A DNA stretch of 64,000 bases, from the NCBI GenBank assembly GCA_009922615.1, contig RFVF01000012.1, positions 18,520 to 82,519 of the forward strand. Reading direction: 5' to 3'. Source of the DNA: Pseudomonadota bacterium. Lineage in GTDB: Bacteria; Verrucomicrobiota; Verrucomicrobiia; Limisphaerales; SXTU01. This document shows positions 42,210 to 51,665 of the stretch, in pieces (within the stretch, counting starts at the first letter, position 1; every line of letters starts with the position of its first letter). The notes beneath the pieces are model-generated. The model had not been told where the DNA came from. It searched no databases and saw only the letters and a program-made list of their open reading frames with translations. Both the position numbers and the translations under genes were made by a program.

Positions 42210-44030
42210 TCAATACACATCCCGCTGGTAGCGCTTGTTTTTCTTGAGCGCTGCGATGTAGGCGGTGGCTTCGTCCGCGCTCTTCCCGCCGGCGGTCTGA
42301 ATGACCTGATGGAGTGCGGCATCCACGTCCTTCGCCATGCGGCTCGCATCACCGCAGACGTAGAAACCGCCGCCTTCCTCCAGCCACGCGTAGAGTTCCT
42401 TCGCGTGCTCGGTCATCCGGTTTTGCACATAAACCTTCTCCGCTTGGTCGCGGCTGAAGGCAAGGTCGAGCCGGTGAAGTGTGCCCTCGCGCTGTATCGA
42501 TTCTATTTCCTCACGGAAGAGGAAGTCCGTCGCCGCCCGCTGGTCGCCGAAGAAAAGCCAGTTCTTGCCCTTCGCACCGGATGCCCGCCGCTCTTCCAGA
42601 AATGCGCGGAACGGCGCGATGCCTGTGCCGGGGCCGACCATGATCATCGGCGCGTCCGGATTCGCAGGCGGGCGGAAGTTTTTGTTGTGATGCACAAACA
42701 CCGGCACCGCGCCGCCCGTCGGCACGCGCTCGGCGAGGAACGTGGAGCACACGCCCTTGCGCGACCGGCCCAGCGAATCGTAACGCACCACGCCGACGCA
42801 GAGATGCACTTCGCCCGGATGCGCCTTCGGGCTGGAGGAGATCGAGTAGAGGCGAGGTTGAAGCTTCTTCAGCAGCGCGACGAACTCGGTCGGGCTGAAC
42901 TTCGCTGCCGGGTGCCCGTGCAGCAGGTCAATGATTTCACGACCCCAGAGGAACTTGGTTAGCTCGCCGTTTGCGCCGGGCGCAGTGAGCTTCTGCAGCT
43001 CGGCGTCACCCGAACGCTCGGCCACAGCCTTGAGCAACGGCGACGGGATGCGCGTGATTTCGTAGTGGTGAATCAGCGCCTCGCGCAGCGGCGTTTCCTT
43101 GCCGTCGCGGTCGGGCACCGGCTCCTCGCCCGAGCGGCCCAGCGCGCGGATCAGTTCCTCGGCCAGTTCGGCGCAGTTCGTCGCGCGCACGCCGAGCGCA
43201 TCGCCCGCCTCGTAGCTCAGGCCGGAGCCTTCGAGCGAGAAGGCGAAGTGCCGCGTGTCCTTCGCGGAGCCGGTGCCGTTGAGCCGCACGTTCGCGAGCA
43301 GTGGTGCGGGGAATGGGTGGGACTTGGAGTAAGTAGGAACCGAGTGATTAGTAATTTGTGATTGAGTCGGCGTGCGTCCGTCCGCTGCCGCCTCTGACTG
43401 ATTACTAATCACTAAACACTTCTTCGCCTCTTCAGCTCCTTGCGCCGACAACGCGCCGAGCGCGCCGTCCATCCACTTCGCAAATGGCTCCTCATACTCC
43501 ACGTCGCAGTCCGTGCGCGGGTGGGCGCGCGTCGCGCCGAGCTTCGCCAGCCGTTCGTCCACGCTTTTTCCGAACGCGCAGAACTTCGCGTAGTTCGTGT
43601 CGCCCAGCGCGAGCACCGAGAACTTCGTCTGCGCCAGCTTTGGCGCGGCGTCGCTGCTCAGAAACTCCCAGAATGCCTTTGCGTTGTCCGGCGGCTCGCC
43701 ATCGCCATAGGTGCTGGTGACGACGAGCAGTGCCGACTCCGAAGCAAGCTGCGGCGTATGATACTTGCCCAAGTCCTGCACCGTCGGTGCGAAGCCGCGT
43801 TTACCGGCTTCCTTCGCGATGCGTTTGGAGAGGTTCTCCGCATTGCCCGTCTGCGAGCCGAACAGGATGGTGAGCGGCGTCAGCGGCTTCGATTCGGGCG
43901 CAGGAACCGCAAGGCTCGGCTGCGGTGCGCGGGAGAAGAGGCCGGCGAGAAAGCCATTAAGATAGGCGCGCTGTTCGAGAGTGAACGGCGCGTTGTCGGG
44001 GAGAACAGGGACAAAATTCTGCTGGTTCAT
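42210..44030 (-). CDS. CysJ-like NADPH diflavin reductase (partner of the siroheme reductase)
   Basis: 606 residues. N-terminal helix motif FTLEQRAYLNGFLAG (16-30); flavodoxin-like FMN domain about 52-190 (LTILFGSQTGNAENLSKRIA); linker; FAD domain about 235-430 (RLYSISSSPKAHPG, GVCSTFLAERVP); NADPH domain about 445-606 (MVGPGTGIAPFRAFLEER, FYVCGDASRMAKDVD), ending KRYQRDVY as in CysJ. It takes electrons from NADPH and should hand them to the siroheme enzyme whose stop overlaps its start by 4 bp (ATGA). A palindromic repeat encodes residues about 203-230 in the FMN-FAD linker. Confidence 0.9.
   Translation of the reverse strand: MNQQNFVPVLPDNAPFTLEQRAYLNGFLAGLFSRAPQPSLAVPAPESKPLTPLTILFGSQTGNAENLSKRIAKEAGKRGFAPTVQDLGKYHTPQLASESALLVVTSTYGDGEPPDNAKAFWEFLSSDAAPKLAQTKFSVLALGDTNYAKFCAFGKSVDERLAKLGATRAHPRTDCDVEYEEPFAKWMDGALGALSAQGAEEAKKCLVISNQSEAAADGRTPTQSQITNHSVPTYSKSHPFPAPLLANVRLNGTGSAKDTRHFAFSLEGSGLSYEAGDALGVRATNCAELAEELIRALGRSGEEPVPDRDGKETPLREALIHHYEITRIPSPLLKAVAERSGDAELQKLTAPGANGELTKFLWGREIIDLLHGHPAAKFSPTEFVALLKKLQPRLYSISSSPKAHPGEVHLCVGVVRYDSLGRSRKGVCSTFLAERVPTGGAVPVFVHHNKNFRPPANPDAPMIMVGPGTGIAPFRAFLEERRASGAKGKNWLFFGDQRAATDFLFREEIESIQREGTLHRLDLAFSRDQAEKVYVQNRMTEHAKELYAWLEEGGGFYVCGDASRMAKDVDAALHQVIQTAGGKSADEATAYIAALKKNKRYQRDVY
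43340..43420. repeat. in-frame GTGATTAGTAAT palindrome inside the diflavin reductase gene
   Basis: Perfect 13-bp inverted repeat AGTGATTAGTAAT (43343-43355) / ATTACTAATCACT (43401-43413), followed by AAACACT, the same sequence as the intergenic copy at 58496-58512. Read on the minus strand it encodes LVISNQSEAAADGRTPTQSQ and ITNHS without breaking the frame. Confidence 0.85.
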
Positions 44031-45838
44031 TCGGAGAACATTTCCTGAAGTTGTTTCACCTCGTGACGGCGCGTGAAGGCGGCGAAGGTTTCGCCGGGCT
44101 GGTGCTTGGCTTGATAGGTCTTCAACACACGCTCCAGCAGCACAGGCAAATCACTGAAGGGAATGCCGGTGAAAACCTGCTTGCCGATGGCCGCGTCGGC
44201 ACCGGTGCCGCCGCCGAAGACGACATGGTAGCCCTCACTGCTCGCTTGGCCTACTTTCACGCCCTGCAACCCGATGTCGCCCACGTAGTGCTGCGCGCAG
44301 GAGTTCGGGCAGCCGGTGAGGTGGATGTTGATGGGGTGGTCGAGCTGGAGCTTTTTGTTGAGGTGCGCGCCGAGCGCGACGGCCTGCCCCTTCGTGTCGG
44401 TCGCGGCCCACTTGCAGCCGGTGTTTCCTGTGCAGGCCACGAGTCCGCCGAGAATGTTCGTCGCCTCGTGATGCAGGCCGAGGCGCACGAGCTGGCGTTT
44501 TACGGTCTCGACGAAGCCGTCCGGCACGTCGGGGATGAGCACGTTCTGCCACGGCGTGAGGCGGAGCGCGCCGGAACCGTAGTTCGCCGCGAGGTCGGCG
44601 ATGCGGCGCATCTGCTTCGTCGTCAGCACGCCGACGGGCACGACCACGCCGATGTAGTTCTTCTCTGCCTGCTTCTGCCGATACACGCCGATGTGTCCGT
44701 GCTTCACGGCGGCGGGCCGCTTGATGCATTGCTCCAGCGGAAATTTCACCAGTGGGAACGCCAGCTTCTTCTGCGTCTCGGCGAGGAACTTCTCCACGCC
44801 CCACTTGTCGATGAGATACTTCAGCCGCGCCTTCTTGCGGTCAGTGCGGTCGCCGTTTTCGAGGAAGACGCGAATCATCGCGGCGCACACCGCGAGCGCC
44901 TCGGTGGGCTTCACGAGGATGCCACTGTCCTTCGCGAGCTGTTTGTGGCCGGTGATGCCGCAGAGTTCCACGCGGAAGTAGATGCCTGCCGGCAGTGCAA
45001 CTGATGTGGCGTCCTTGAGCGAATCACCCTTCGCCTCCGCTGCGAGCTTCACGGCCATGAAGCCGATGTCGTTCGTGTCCGCCACCGTGTCCACCGCGCC
45101 GCCGCCCTCGAAGGCGACGTTGAATTTGCGCGGCAGGTTGTAGAACTCGCGGTGGTTCAGAATGTAGTGGTGCAGCGAGTGCGCGAAGGGCCGCGTGTCC
45201 AGCAATTCGCGCGGATCGAAGCCGGCGGTGGGCGATGCGGTGATGTTGCGGATGTTGTCCACGCCGCTGCCGCGCGCGGTGAGACCGAGGCTTTGCAGCC
45301 GGGTGATGACGTTTACCAAGTTCGCCGGGGCGATTTCCCGAATCTGCAAGTTCGAGCGCGTGGTGACGGCGGACTTGCCGTTGCCGTAATCGTCTGCGAT
45401 GTCCGCGAGACCGCGCATTTGCAACGCAGTCAGCTCGCCCGCCGGAATGCGGCAGCGGAGCATGAAGCTGTTCTGCGCCGGGCTGACGTGGAACATCCCG
45501 AAGTTGCGGAAGCGAAAAGTATTCTCCTCGTCCGGCAATTTTCCCGCCTCGGCGTGCGCGAGGATGCGGTCCCAGCCGTCGAGCGGATGCTCCTCGTGTT
45601 TCCAGCGCTCCTGCTTGGTCACGTCGGCGAGCGGTGTGCCATAGATGGTTTCCTCAGCCAGGTTCGCGCCGCCCTGCGCGGGGTCGCCGGTGAGCTGGCC
45701 GGTCGCAGTCGCGCCGACGTAGGGATGGATGCCGCGCTGTGCCACGCCGGCCATGAAGCCGGAGAGAAATTCCTTCTGCTCGGCGGTGAAAGGGAAAGGG
45801 CCGGTGGCGACGGACGGTTCAAGGACTGCGGTGCTCAT
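44027..45838 (-). CDS. nirA: siroheme-dependent nitrite/sulfite reductase (NirA family)
   Basis: 603 residues. Reduces nitrite to ammonium (or sulfite to sulfide) by six electrons. The siroheme/4Fe-4S ligands are in CTGNTGC and GCPNSC, with the expected surroundings ([28 protein letters not shown]). Two ferredoxin-like half-domains (about 115-190 and 400-460) precede two hemoprotein domains. The N-terminus [15 protein letters not shown] (about 19-33) mirrors that of the adjacent diflavin reductase. Position after the nitrate reductase favours nitrite as substrate. Overlaps neighbours on both sides by 4 bp. Confidence 0.88.
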   Translation of the reverse strand: MSTAVLEPSVATGPFPFTAEQKEFLSGFMAGVAQRGIHPYVGATATGQLTGDPAQGGANLAEETIYGTPLADVTKQERWKHEEHPLDGWDRILAHAEAGKLPDEENTFRFRNFGMFHVSPAQNSFMLRCRIPAGELTALQMRGLADIADDYGNGKSAVTTRSNLQIREIAPANLVNVITRLQSLGLTARGSGVDNIRNITASPTAGFDPRELLDTRPFAHSLHHYILNHREFYNLPRKFNVAFEGGGAVDTVADTNDIGFMAVKLAAEAKGDSLKDATSVALPAGIYFRVELCGITGHKQLAKDSGILVKPTEALAVCAAMIRVFLENGDRTDRKKARLKYLIDKWGVEKFLAETQKKLAFPLVKFPLEQCIKRPAAVKHGHIGVYRQKQAEKNYIGVVVPVGVLTTKQMRRIADLAANYGSGALRLTPWQNVLIPDVPDGFVETVKRQLVRLGLHHEATNILGGLVACTGNTGCKWAATDTKGQAVALGAHLNKKLQLDHPINIHLTGCPNSCAQHYVGDIGLQGVKVGQASSEGYHVVFGGGTGADAAIGKQVFTGIPFSDLPVLLERVLKTYQAKHQPGETFAAFTRRHEVKQLQEMFSE

Positions 45839-48204
45839 GTTAAATTGGTGCCGCTTCTCCGTTCCACGCGCACGGCGCAGAACTTGTAGCTCGGTTGGCG
45901 GGAATGCGGGTCAAACGCCGGACAAGTGAGGCGGTTGGTGGCCGTGTCGTGCATGGGCAGGTAAACTTGGCCGGGCCGCACGGTTGCGGTCACATGAACG
46001 CGCGCCGTTAGTTCGCCGAGCCGCGAGGCGACGCGGGCGGTGTCGCCGGCGCGGAGGCGGAGGCGACGGGCGTCAGCCGGATTGATTTCCAGCAAAAGCT
46101 CCGACGGTGCGAGCTGGCGCAGGATGTCGGACTTGCCGGTGCGTGTGAGCGTGTGCCATTGCGCACTGGTGCCGCGTCCAGTGAGGAGGATGAAGGGGAA
46201 CTCGGCGTCGGGCCGATCGGGCGCTTCGCGGGGAGACGAAAAGACAAACTTTGCTTTCGCGTCTGGGTGGAAGAATCGACCATCAGCGAAGAGGCGGCGG
46301 TGTGGTGGCGGGGAATAGGGAATAGGAGATAGGGAATGGGGCGGCGCGTCGTTCCCCATTCCCCATTCCCTATCACCGATTTCCTCCTGCGAGAGCGGCC
46401 ACTGCACGCCATCGCACGCGTCGAGCATCCGGTAGTCGGCGATGCCGGTGATGTCGCAGGGCTGACCGGCGGAGCAGCGTTTCAGGATTTGGAAGACGGC
46501 TTGCGGGGAGGTCCACTCGCGGAAGAGGTCGCCGCAGCCCCAGTAGTGCGCGACGAGGCGGAAGATGTGGAAGTCTGCAAGCGCGTCGCCGGGCGCGCGG
46601 CAGACTTTCTTCACGAGGCCGATGCGGCGCTCGCTGTTGATAAAGGTGCCCTCCTTCTCGCCCCACCCGGCGGCGGGCAACACGAGATCGGCGTGCTGCG
46701 CGGTGTCGGTGGTGGGATACATGTCCTGCACGACGAGGAAGTCGAGCTTGGCGAGCAACGCGTCGAAGGCGGTGTCGCCGCAGCCGTCGCTGCCCTTGCC
46801 AATCCATGAGTGCGTGGGATTCGTCGCGATGACCCACAAGCCTTTGATTTTACCATCGGCGATGGCTTGGAGGATTTGGTCGTAGGCCAGCGAAGGCTGC
46901 GTGGGAATCACCGACGCGGGAATGTTCAGTGTTGTCGCGATTTTCTTGCGATGCTCCGCGTTTGCGAAGTCGTGACCGCCGAGCAGGCTCGTCACATTCG
47001 CGAAGAGGCGCGAGCCCATCGCGTTGCACTGGCCGGTGATGCTGTTCGCGCCGGTGCCGGGCTTGCCGAGGTGGCCGCCGAGCAACGCGAGATTGATAAC
47101 GGCTTGCGCGGTGCGCGTGGATTCGTGGCCCTGGTTCACACCCATGGTCCACCAGAACGACACGCGCTTGCCGGGCTTCACGCTCTCGGCGAGGCGATAG
47201 ATTTGTCCAACCGTCAAACCCGACTTGGCCGCGACCGCGTCCGGGGTGAACTCGCGCACGAACTCGGCGAACTCGGCGAAACCATTCGTGTGCGCGGCGA
47301 GGAACTCCTTGTCCACCCAGCCGTTCTGGATGAGCAGGTGCGCGACACCGTAGAGCAGCGCGAGGTCGGACTTCGGCGCGAGCGGGAGGTGCAACGTCGC
47401 GGCCATCGCGGTCTCGGTCGTGCGCGGGTCGAGCACGATGATTTCCGGGTTGCGACGGTTGCGTAGCACGCGCTGCCACATGATCGGATGCGCGATGCAC
47501 GGGTTTGCGCCGATGAAGACGAGCACGTCCGACTCCTCGAAATCCGCGTAGGTGAACGGCGGCGCGTCGAAGCCGAAGCTCTGCTTGTAGGCGACGGCGC
47601 TGGTGGCCATGCACTGGCGCGTGTTCGAGTCGCAGTGCAGCGCACCCATGCCGAACTTCCACAGCGCGCCGAGGAAGGCCATTTCCTCCGTGCAAATTTG
47701 CCCCGTGCTGAGGAACGCGACGCTCTCCGGCCCGTTCTGGTCCATGATGGCTTTGAACTTCAGCGTGAAGGCCTGCATCGCATGGTCCCAATCGGTCGGC
47801 TCCAGCTTGCCGGTGGCGGGATTGCGAAGGAGCGGCGTGGTGGCGCGGTCGGGCGCAGCGAGCGGCGTGAGGGCTTCCCAGCCTTTTGGGCAGGCCATGC
47901 CGAGGTTCACGGGATAGTCGGCAGTCGCGGAAAGGTTCACGGCCTGGCCGTCTTTGAGATGCACGTTCAAGCCGCAACCAGTGGAGCAAAAGCCGCAGAC
48001 GACGGTGGTGGTCGCATCGGGCTTCAGCCGCGCGGGGACTTGGCCGAGGCCAAACTCGCCCGGCGTGCGCACGAGATCGGCGGTGAGCGGGCCAGCCCAT
48101 TGGCGGAGCCATGAGTTTTCCGTTTTTAGCGCAAAGTTTTCAGGCGCGACGGCGGGCGTGTCGACTGCTGGCTGAAAACTTGAAAATGAAAACTTGGAAC
48201 TCAT
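45835..48204 (-). CDS. nasA: assimilatory nitrate reductase catalytic subunit (molybdopterin)
   Basis: 789 residues from ATG 48204. Reduces nitrate to nitrite at Mo-bisMGD. Leading 4Fe-4S ligands are [10 protein letters not shown] and a later Cys in MACPKGWE. Family stretches follow: [56 protein letters not shown] and [20 protein letters not shown]. The C-terminal MopB-binding domain contains [20 protein letters not shown]. The first 30 residues derive from a palindromic repeat, and a second repeat adds about 25 residues near 610. The start overlaps the stop of the iron-sulfur/membrane subunit gene. Confidence 0.92.
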   Translation of the reverse strand: MSSKFSFSSFQPAVDTPAVAPENFALKTENSWLRQWAGPLTADLVRTPGEFGLGQVPARLKPDATTTVVCGFCSTGCGLNVHLKDGQAVNLSATADYPVNLGMACPKGWEALTPLAAPDRATTPLLRNPATGKLEPTDWDHAMQAFTLKFKAIMDQNGPESVAFLSTGQICTEEMAFLGALWKFGMGALHCDSNTRQCMATSAVAYKQSFGFDAPPFTYADFEESDVLVFIGANPCIAHPIMWQRVLRNRRNPEIIVLDPRTTETAMAATLHLPLAPKSDLALLYGVAHLLIQNGWVDKEFLAAHTNGFAEFAEFVREFTPDAVAAKSGLTVGQIYRLAESVKPGKRVSFWWTMGVNQGHESTRTAQAVINLALLGGHLGKPGTGANSITGQCNAMGSRLFANVTSLLGGHDFANAEHRKKIATTLNIPASVIPTQPSLAYDQILQAIADGKIKGLWVIATNPTHSWIGKGSDGCGDTAFDALLAKLDFLVVQDMYPTTDTAQHADLVLPAAGWGEKEGTFINSERRIGLVKKVCRAPGDALADFHIFRLVAHYWGCGDLFREWTSPQAVFQILKRCSAGQPCDITGIADYRMLDACDGVQWPLSQEEIGDREWGMGNDAPPHSLSPIPYSPPPHRRLFADGRFFHPDAKAKFVFSSPREAPDRPDAEFPFILLTGRGTSAQWHTLTRTGKSDILRQLAPSELLLEINPADARRLRLRAGDTARVASRLGELTARVHVTATVRPGQVYLPMHDTATNRLTCPAFDPHSRQPSYKFCAVRVERRSGTNLT
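46309..46376. repeat. in-frame GATAGGGAATGGGG palindrome inside nasA
   Basis: Perfect 14-bp inverted repeat GATAGGGAATGGGG (46328-46341) / CCCCATTCCCTATC (46361-46374), with outer degenerate copies of GGGAATAG. It is read as [20 protein letters not shown] in the linker before the C-terminal domain. Confidence 0.85.
48115..48200. repeat. AAGTTTTCAG palindrome forming the 5-prime end of nasA
   Basis: Inverted repeat AAGTTTTCAG (48134-48143) / CTGAAAACTT (48172-48181) with further AGTTTTC/GAAAAC copies. It supplies the first 30 codons of nasA, immediately after its ATG. A related tract (AAGTTTTCAG, then TTTTCAG) occurs in the nrtB-nrtS gap at about 58150-58175. Confidence 0.7.
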
Positions 48205-49895
48205 ACGGGCATCTTGTCCGGCGCGACGGAGGTGAAGAACAAGTAGCGCTCCGCAAATTCGCCCAGCAAACACAGGGCGAAGGCACCGACAGCGAGCGCG
48301 CCAGACACGGTGCTGGTGGCGATGATGAATGGGAGGAACACGCCGCCTAAGAGTGCGGCGAACAGTCGCGTGGCCAGCACGGAACGCAGCGCGCCGGTCT
48401 GCAACACGGCGGTGCGGCGGAGTTGCGTCCAGCGGTCGGAATCGGTGTCGGCGTGTTGGAGGATGGAGAGTTCGCAGGCGAGTTTGAGGAGCGTGGCGAA
48501 GAGCTGCGCGAGGGCAAAGGAGGCGCTGGGTTGAAACACGAGCGCGAGGGCGAGGCCCAACACGAGCACGCTGCCGAAGAATCGCGGAGCGGTGCGCGGC
48601 AGACTCCAGAAAGCGCGGTGCGTATCCGCATAGACCATTGCCTGTGCGAAGACGACGACGAGCCCGAGCGTGGCGACGGCGAAAGTGATTAGTGAGTAGT
48701 AATTAGTCAGGGGCGGGAGCCAGCGGCCGGCGACAGCGACAGTGGCTGCTCCAGCGAAAGCGTTCAGCGCGATGGCTTCTCGGCTCAACCAGCTCGTGCG
48801 CCAGCCGAGCCAGATACGCCAGGCTTTCAGCGGTTGGCCGAGGTGGAAGACGCTGGCGGTGAGTCCGACGAAGAGGAGGGCGAATGAAGCGAGTTCGAGA
48901 GGAAGCGACTTTCCGCTGATGAACCGGGCCGCGAGCAATCCGCCGACGCCGGCTTGCGTGAGCACGAGCATGAGGAGAAGCGGCCAGTGCGCGGGTTGTG
49001 GACATGGCAGGCTGTGGTCGGCGGCGCGCAGGTCGGCGGCAGGCTTCGTCGAGACGTAGCGTGTGGTGGGGAGGGTGATGTGCGACGAGGGTGTGTCGGG
49101 GAGCCACGTGGAAGGCAGGTGAGAAAGTGAGAGAGTGGGAAAGTGAGAGGTGCTCCCGGACGCCGTCGCACTTTCTCGCCTTCCCACTTTCTCGCCGGCT
49201 CCGCTTCCCCTGCGGAAGGTCGCGGTCACGGCGGCAGTGTTCACCACGGAAATCCGGATTGCCTCATTCGGGCACGCTTGCACGCAGGCGGGGGCTTCGC
49301 CGACGGCGAGGCGGCCGTGGCACATGTCACACTTTCGCACGATGCCGCGCGTCGCCGAATGCTTCGGCACGTCGTAGGGACATTTCAAAATGCAGTAGCT
49401 GCACCCGATGCATTGGTCGTCAAGGTGGCGGACGATGCCAGTGACGGGGTCTTTGTCGTAGGCGAGAACGGGGCAGCCTTCCAGACAACCTGGCTCGATG
49501 CAGTGGTGGCAGGCGGTGGTGACGGTTTGCTGAAGCGGGTTGACGCGATTACCGCCGGTTTCACATGGAACTGTAATTTCGCCAAACAACGTGCCGACTT
49601 CGCGCCAAGCTTCGCCAGCGTCGAGGCCGTTAAGGGAGTGGCAGCCGGTGACGCAAGCTTGGCAGCCACTGCACTGGTCGAGGTTCACCTCGAAGGCATA
49701 TTGCTCACCGGGGCGCGGGGCGGAGACGGGCAGCAGCTTGCGATAGTGCGGCTCGGTGAGTTCGTGCCGCTCATGCGCGCGCGCGAAGGCCTCAACCGCC
49801 GTGAGCTGCCGCTGCTCGTCAAGCAAGGCATCCACGAGCGTGCGTTCGCCTGTGTCGGGCCCGGACCGCGTGAAGTTGTCGGCGGGCAAAGTCAT
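48201..49895 (-). CDS. fused DmsB-like iron-sulfur / DmsC-like membrane anchor subunit
   Basis: 564 residues. N-terminal half (about 65-220) has four Cys clusters of the DmsB type: [46 protein letters not shown] and [20 protein letters not shown]. The C-terminal half (about 290-560) has about eight membrane helices as in DmsC, which binds quinol ([20 protein letters not shown]). The two are joined by a repeat-derived linker. It probably feeds the nitrate reductase with electrons from the quinone pool. Overlaps nasA and the upstream kinase gene by 4 bp each. Confidence 0.88.
   Translation of the reverse strand: MTLPADNFTRSGPDTGERTLVDALLDEQRQLTAVEAFARAHERHELTEPHYRKLLPVSAPRPGEQYAFEVNLDQCSGCQACVTGCHSLNGLDAGEAWREVGTLFGEITVPCETGGNRVNPLQQTVTTACHHCIEPGCLEGCPVLAYDKDPVTGIVRHLDDQCIGCSYCILKCPYDVPKHSATRGIVRKCDMCHGRLAVGEAPACVQACPNEAIRISVVNTAAVTATFRRGSGAGEKVGRRESATASGSTSHFPTLSLSHLPSTWLPDTPSSHITLPTTRYVSTKPAADLRAADHSLPCPQPAHWPLLLMLVLTQAGVGGLLAARFISGKSLPLELASFALLFVGLTASVFHLGQPLKAWRIWLGWRTSWLSREAIALNAFAGAATVAVAGRWLPPLTNYYSLITFAVATLGLVVVFAQAMVYADTHRAFWSLPRTAPRFFGSVLVLGLALALVFQPSASFALAQLFATLLKLACELSILQHADTDSDRWTQLRRTAVLQTGALRSVLATRLFAALLGGVFLPFIIATSTVSGALAVGAFALCLLGEFAERYLFFTSVAPDKMPV
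48684..48710. repeat. half copy of the GTGATTAGT repeat inside the DmsBC-like gene
   Basis: AGTGATTAGT followed by GAGTAGTAATTAGTCAG matches one arm of the family seen at 43343 and 58434. It is read as [10 protein letters not shown] between two membrane helices (about residues 395-404). Confidence 0.55.
49119..49198. repeat. in-frame GAGAAAGTGGGAA palindrome inside the DmsBC-like gene
   Basis: Left arm 49121-49149 (GAGAAAGTGAGAGAGTGGGA, then AAGTGAGAG) and right arm 49169-49196 (CACTTTCTCGCCTTCCCACT, then TTCTCGCC) are imperfect inverted copies. It encodes the Ser/Gly-rich linker between the iron-sulfur and membrane halves ([20 protein letters not shown]). Confidence 0.75.
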
Positions 49896-51544
49896 TTATG
49901 CAGCAGGAGGAACAGCAGCGCAATGTTGGCTGCCACGCTGGCGGCGAGCAGCAGCTTGAGAAGCAGCAATGGGTCGCGCTCCATGAGTGGCGCGCCGGCG
50001 GAGCGGAACGGCTTCACTTTTTCAGGATGCTCCAACTGGAAACGCATCTCGCTGTAGGCGGCGAAGCGGTCGGCAGGGTCGAGCGCGAGGGCACGAAGGA
50101 CGATGGCGTCGAGCCAGTGCGGGACGTGCGGGTTGAGCTTGCTGGGCGGCTTGGCTGGGCGGAACTGCGGCGTTTGGAAGGGCTCGATCTCACCGTGCGG
50201 GAGTTTGCCGGTGAGTGCCTCGTAGAGCGTCGCGCCAAGGGCGAAGATCTCAGTAGTCTCGCTGACGGCGGCATTACGGAAGCGCTCGGGCGCGAGATAA
50301 CTAGGAGTGCCAGCGCGGGAGTTGACGCTGAAGACTTCGGCGACGTTGCCGAGGTCAATGAGCTTAAAGGCCAGCGCGCCCGGCTCGCCGAGCACGAGGA
50401 TGTTTTCGGGCTTCAAATCGCCATGGACGAAGTCGTGCCGCAGAAGGAACTGCGCGGCAGCGAGCACGAACTTGCCCAGCACGACGGCGTCGGCGGTCGG
50501 CAGCGGGCCGTTGTCGGCGAGCCATTGCTTGAGCGTGGGCGCGTGGAAATACTCGAGGACGTAGTAGCGCGCGGTGGCCTCTTCGGGCGCGGTGGCGGCG
50601 GGGAAGTAATCGGCCTTCAGCGTCGTGGCATTCCACGTCTCGCGGATGAAGGCGGTGAGGATAGCTTCGTTCGTCTGCGCCTCGCGCGGGGCAAATTTCA
50701 GCACGAATGATTTACCGGCCTTGGCGGCGAGCCAGATGCGGTCGCTCGCGCGGAAGCTGCGGCGCAGCGTGTAGCCGTCGGCCTGATCACCGACTTTGAG
50801 CTGCGCGGGAATGGGCAGCGCGACCGGCGCGGCGCTGGCCGTGGGACCGAGTTCCTGCACTTCGAGAACGACGGCGGTGATGTCGTCGAGCGTCTCGGGC
50901 GTGGCGTGGTCACGGGCGATGGCGACGAGCCCGCGTGCGCCGGTGCGGTCGGTGAGCAACTCGGTGAGCGTGGTGTCGTCGAGCACATCGGTGAGGCCGT
51001 CGGTGCAGAGCAGGATGAGATCGCCAACGGCGAGGTCGGTATGTGCAAGGTGCGGCGCGACAGTGTCAGCAAGGCCGAGGGCTTGGGTGAGAACGTGCGT
51101 TTGCGTGGCGTCGCGGTGGTCGTGCGAAAGGCGCTCCAACTTGCCGACGCGGAGACGATAGGCGCGGGAATCGCCGACGTTGAGAACGTGCAGCCGGTCG
51201 CCATCGAGCACAGCAGCGACAACGGTGGAGGCGAGCTCGGGGGATTCGTGCCGGGCGAGACCTTCCTGGTGGAGCTGACGGTTCAGGTGGCGGGTAATTT
51301 CTTCGAGCGTCTTCGTGGGGCTCCACGCGCGCGGGCGGTTGCGAAAGTTCGCAGCGTAGTGGGCGACTGCCTTTTCTGCCGCATCACGGCCCTGGCGCGC
51401 GGAGCCGAGACCGTCGGCAACCACCGCGATGAACGTGCCGTCCTCAAGCGCTCGTGCAACCGAGACGTCATCGCCGGGTTTGTCCTCCTCGCGTGGGCGA
51501 GTAAAGCTGGTGGCGTGGACGCGGAGCCGGCCGGAGGGTTTCAT
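49892..51544 (-). CDS. PP2C phosphatase / serine-threonine protein kinase fusion
   Basis: 550 residues from ATG 51544; starts further upstream are open but overlap the transporter gene. PP2C domain about 15-240: GDDVSVARALEDGTFIAVVA, DGLGSARQG, VLNVGDSRAYRL, LILLCTDGLTDVL, DDITAVVLE, all metal-binding Asp present. Kinase domain about 265-510: VAIK-type Lys in SFVLKFAP, catalytic HGDLKPENIL, DLGN in place of DFG, and GTPSYLAPERF. One C-terminal membrane helix (about 525-547). It joins opposing activities in one chain and sits between the nitrate transporter and nitrate reductase genes, so probably regulates them. Confidence 0.9.
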   Translation of the reverse strand: MKPSGRLRVHATSFTRPREEDKPGDDVSVARALEDGTFIAVVADGLGSARQGRDAAEKAVAHYAANFRNRPRAWSPTKTLEEITRHLNRQLHQEGLARHESPELASTVVAAVLDGDRLHVLNVGDSRAYRLRVGKLERLSHDHRDATQTHVLTQALGLADTVAPHLAHTDLAVGDLILLCTDGLTDVLDDTTLTELLTDRTGARGLVAIARDHATPETLDDITAVVLEVQELGPTASAAPVALPIPAQLKVGDQADGYTLRRSFRASDRIWLAAKAGKSFVLKFAPREAQTNEAILTAFIRETWNATTLKADYFPAATAPEEATARYYVLEYFHAPTLKQWLADNGPLPTADAVVLGKFVLAAAQFLLRHDFVHGDLKPENILVLGEPGALAFKLIDLGNVAEVFSVNSRAGTPSYLAPERFRNAAVSETTEIFALGATLYEALTGKLPHGEIEPFQTPQFRPAKPPSKLNPHVPHWLDAIVLRALALDPADRFAAYSEMRFQLEHPEKVKPFRSAGAPLMERDPLLLLKLLLAASVAANIALLFLLLHK

Positions 51545-51665
51545 GCTGCCAGAGTCTACGCGCGTCTCGCGTGAATCAACGCGAATGGTGGAAGTGGCAG
51601 TGGAGGAAGTGGTCCGGGATTCCATCTCGGCGCGGAGAGTTGGAAGTGTGACGAGCATGCGCGTG

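Noticed and set aside
43340..43420. CRISPR or phage att interpretation of the repeated AT-rich motifs
   Set aside because: Copies are single inverted-repeat units far apart, without regular spacers, cas genes or integrase.
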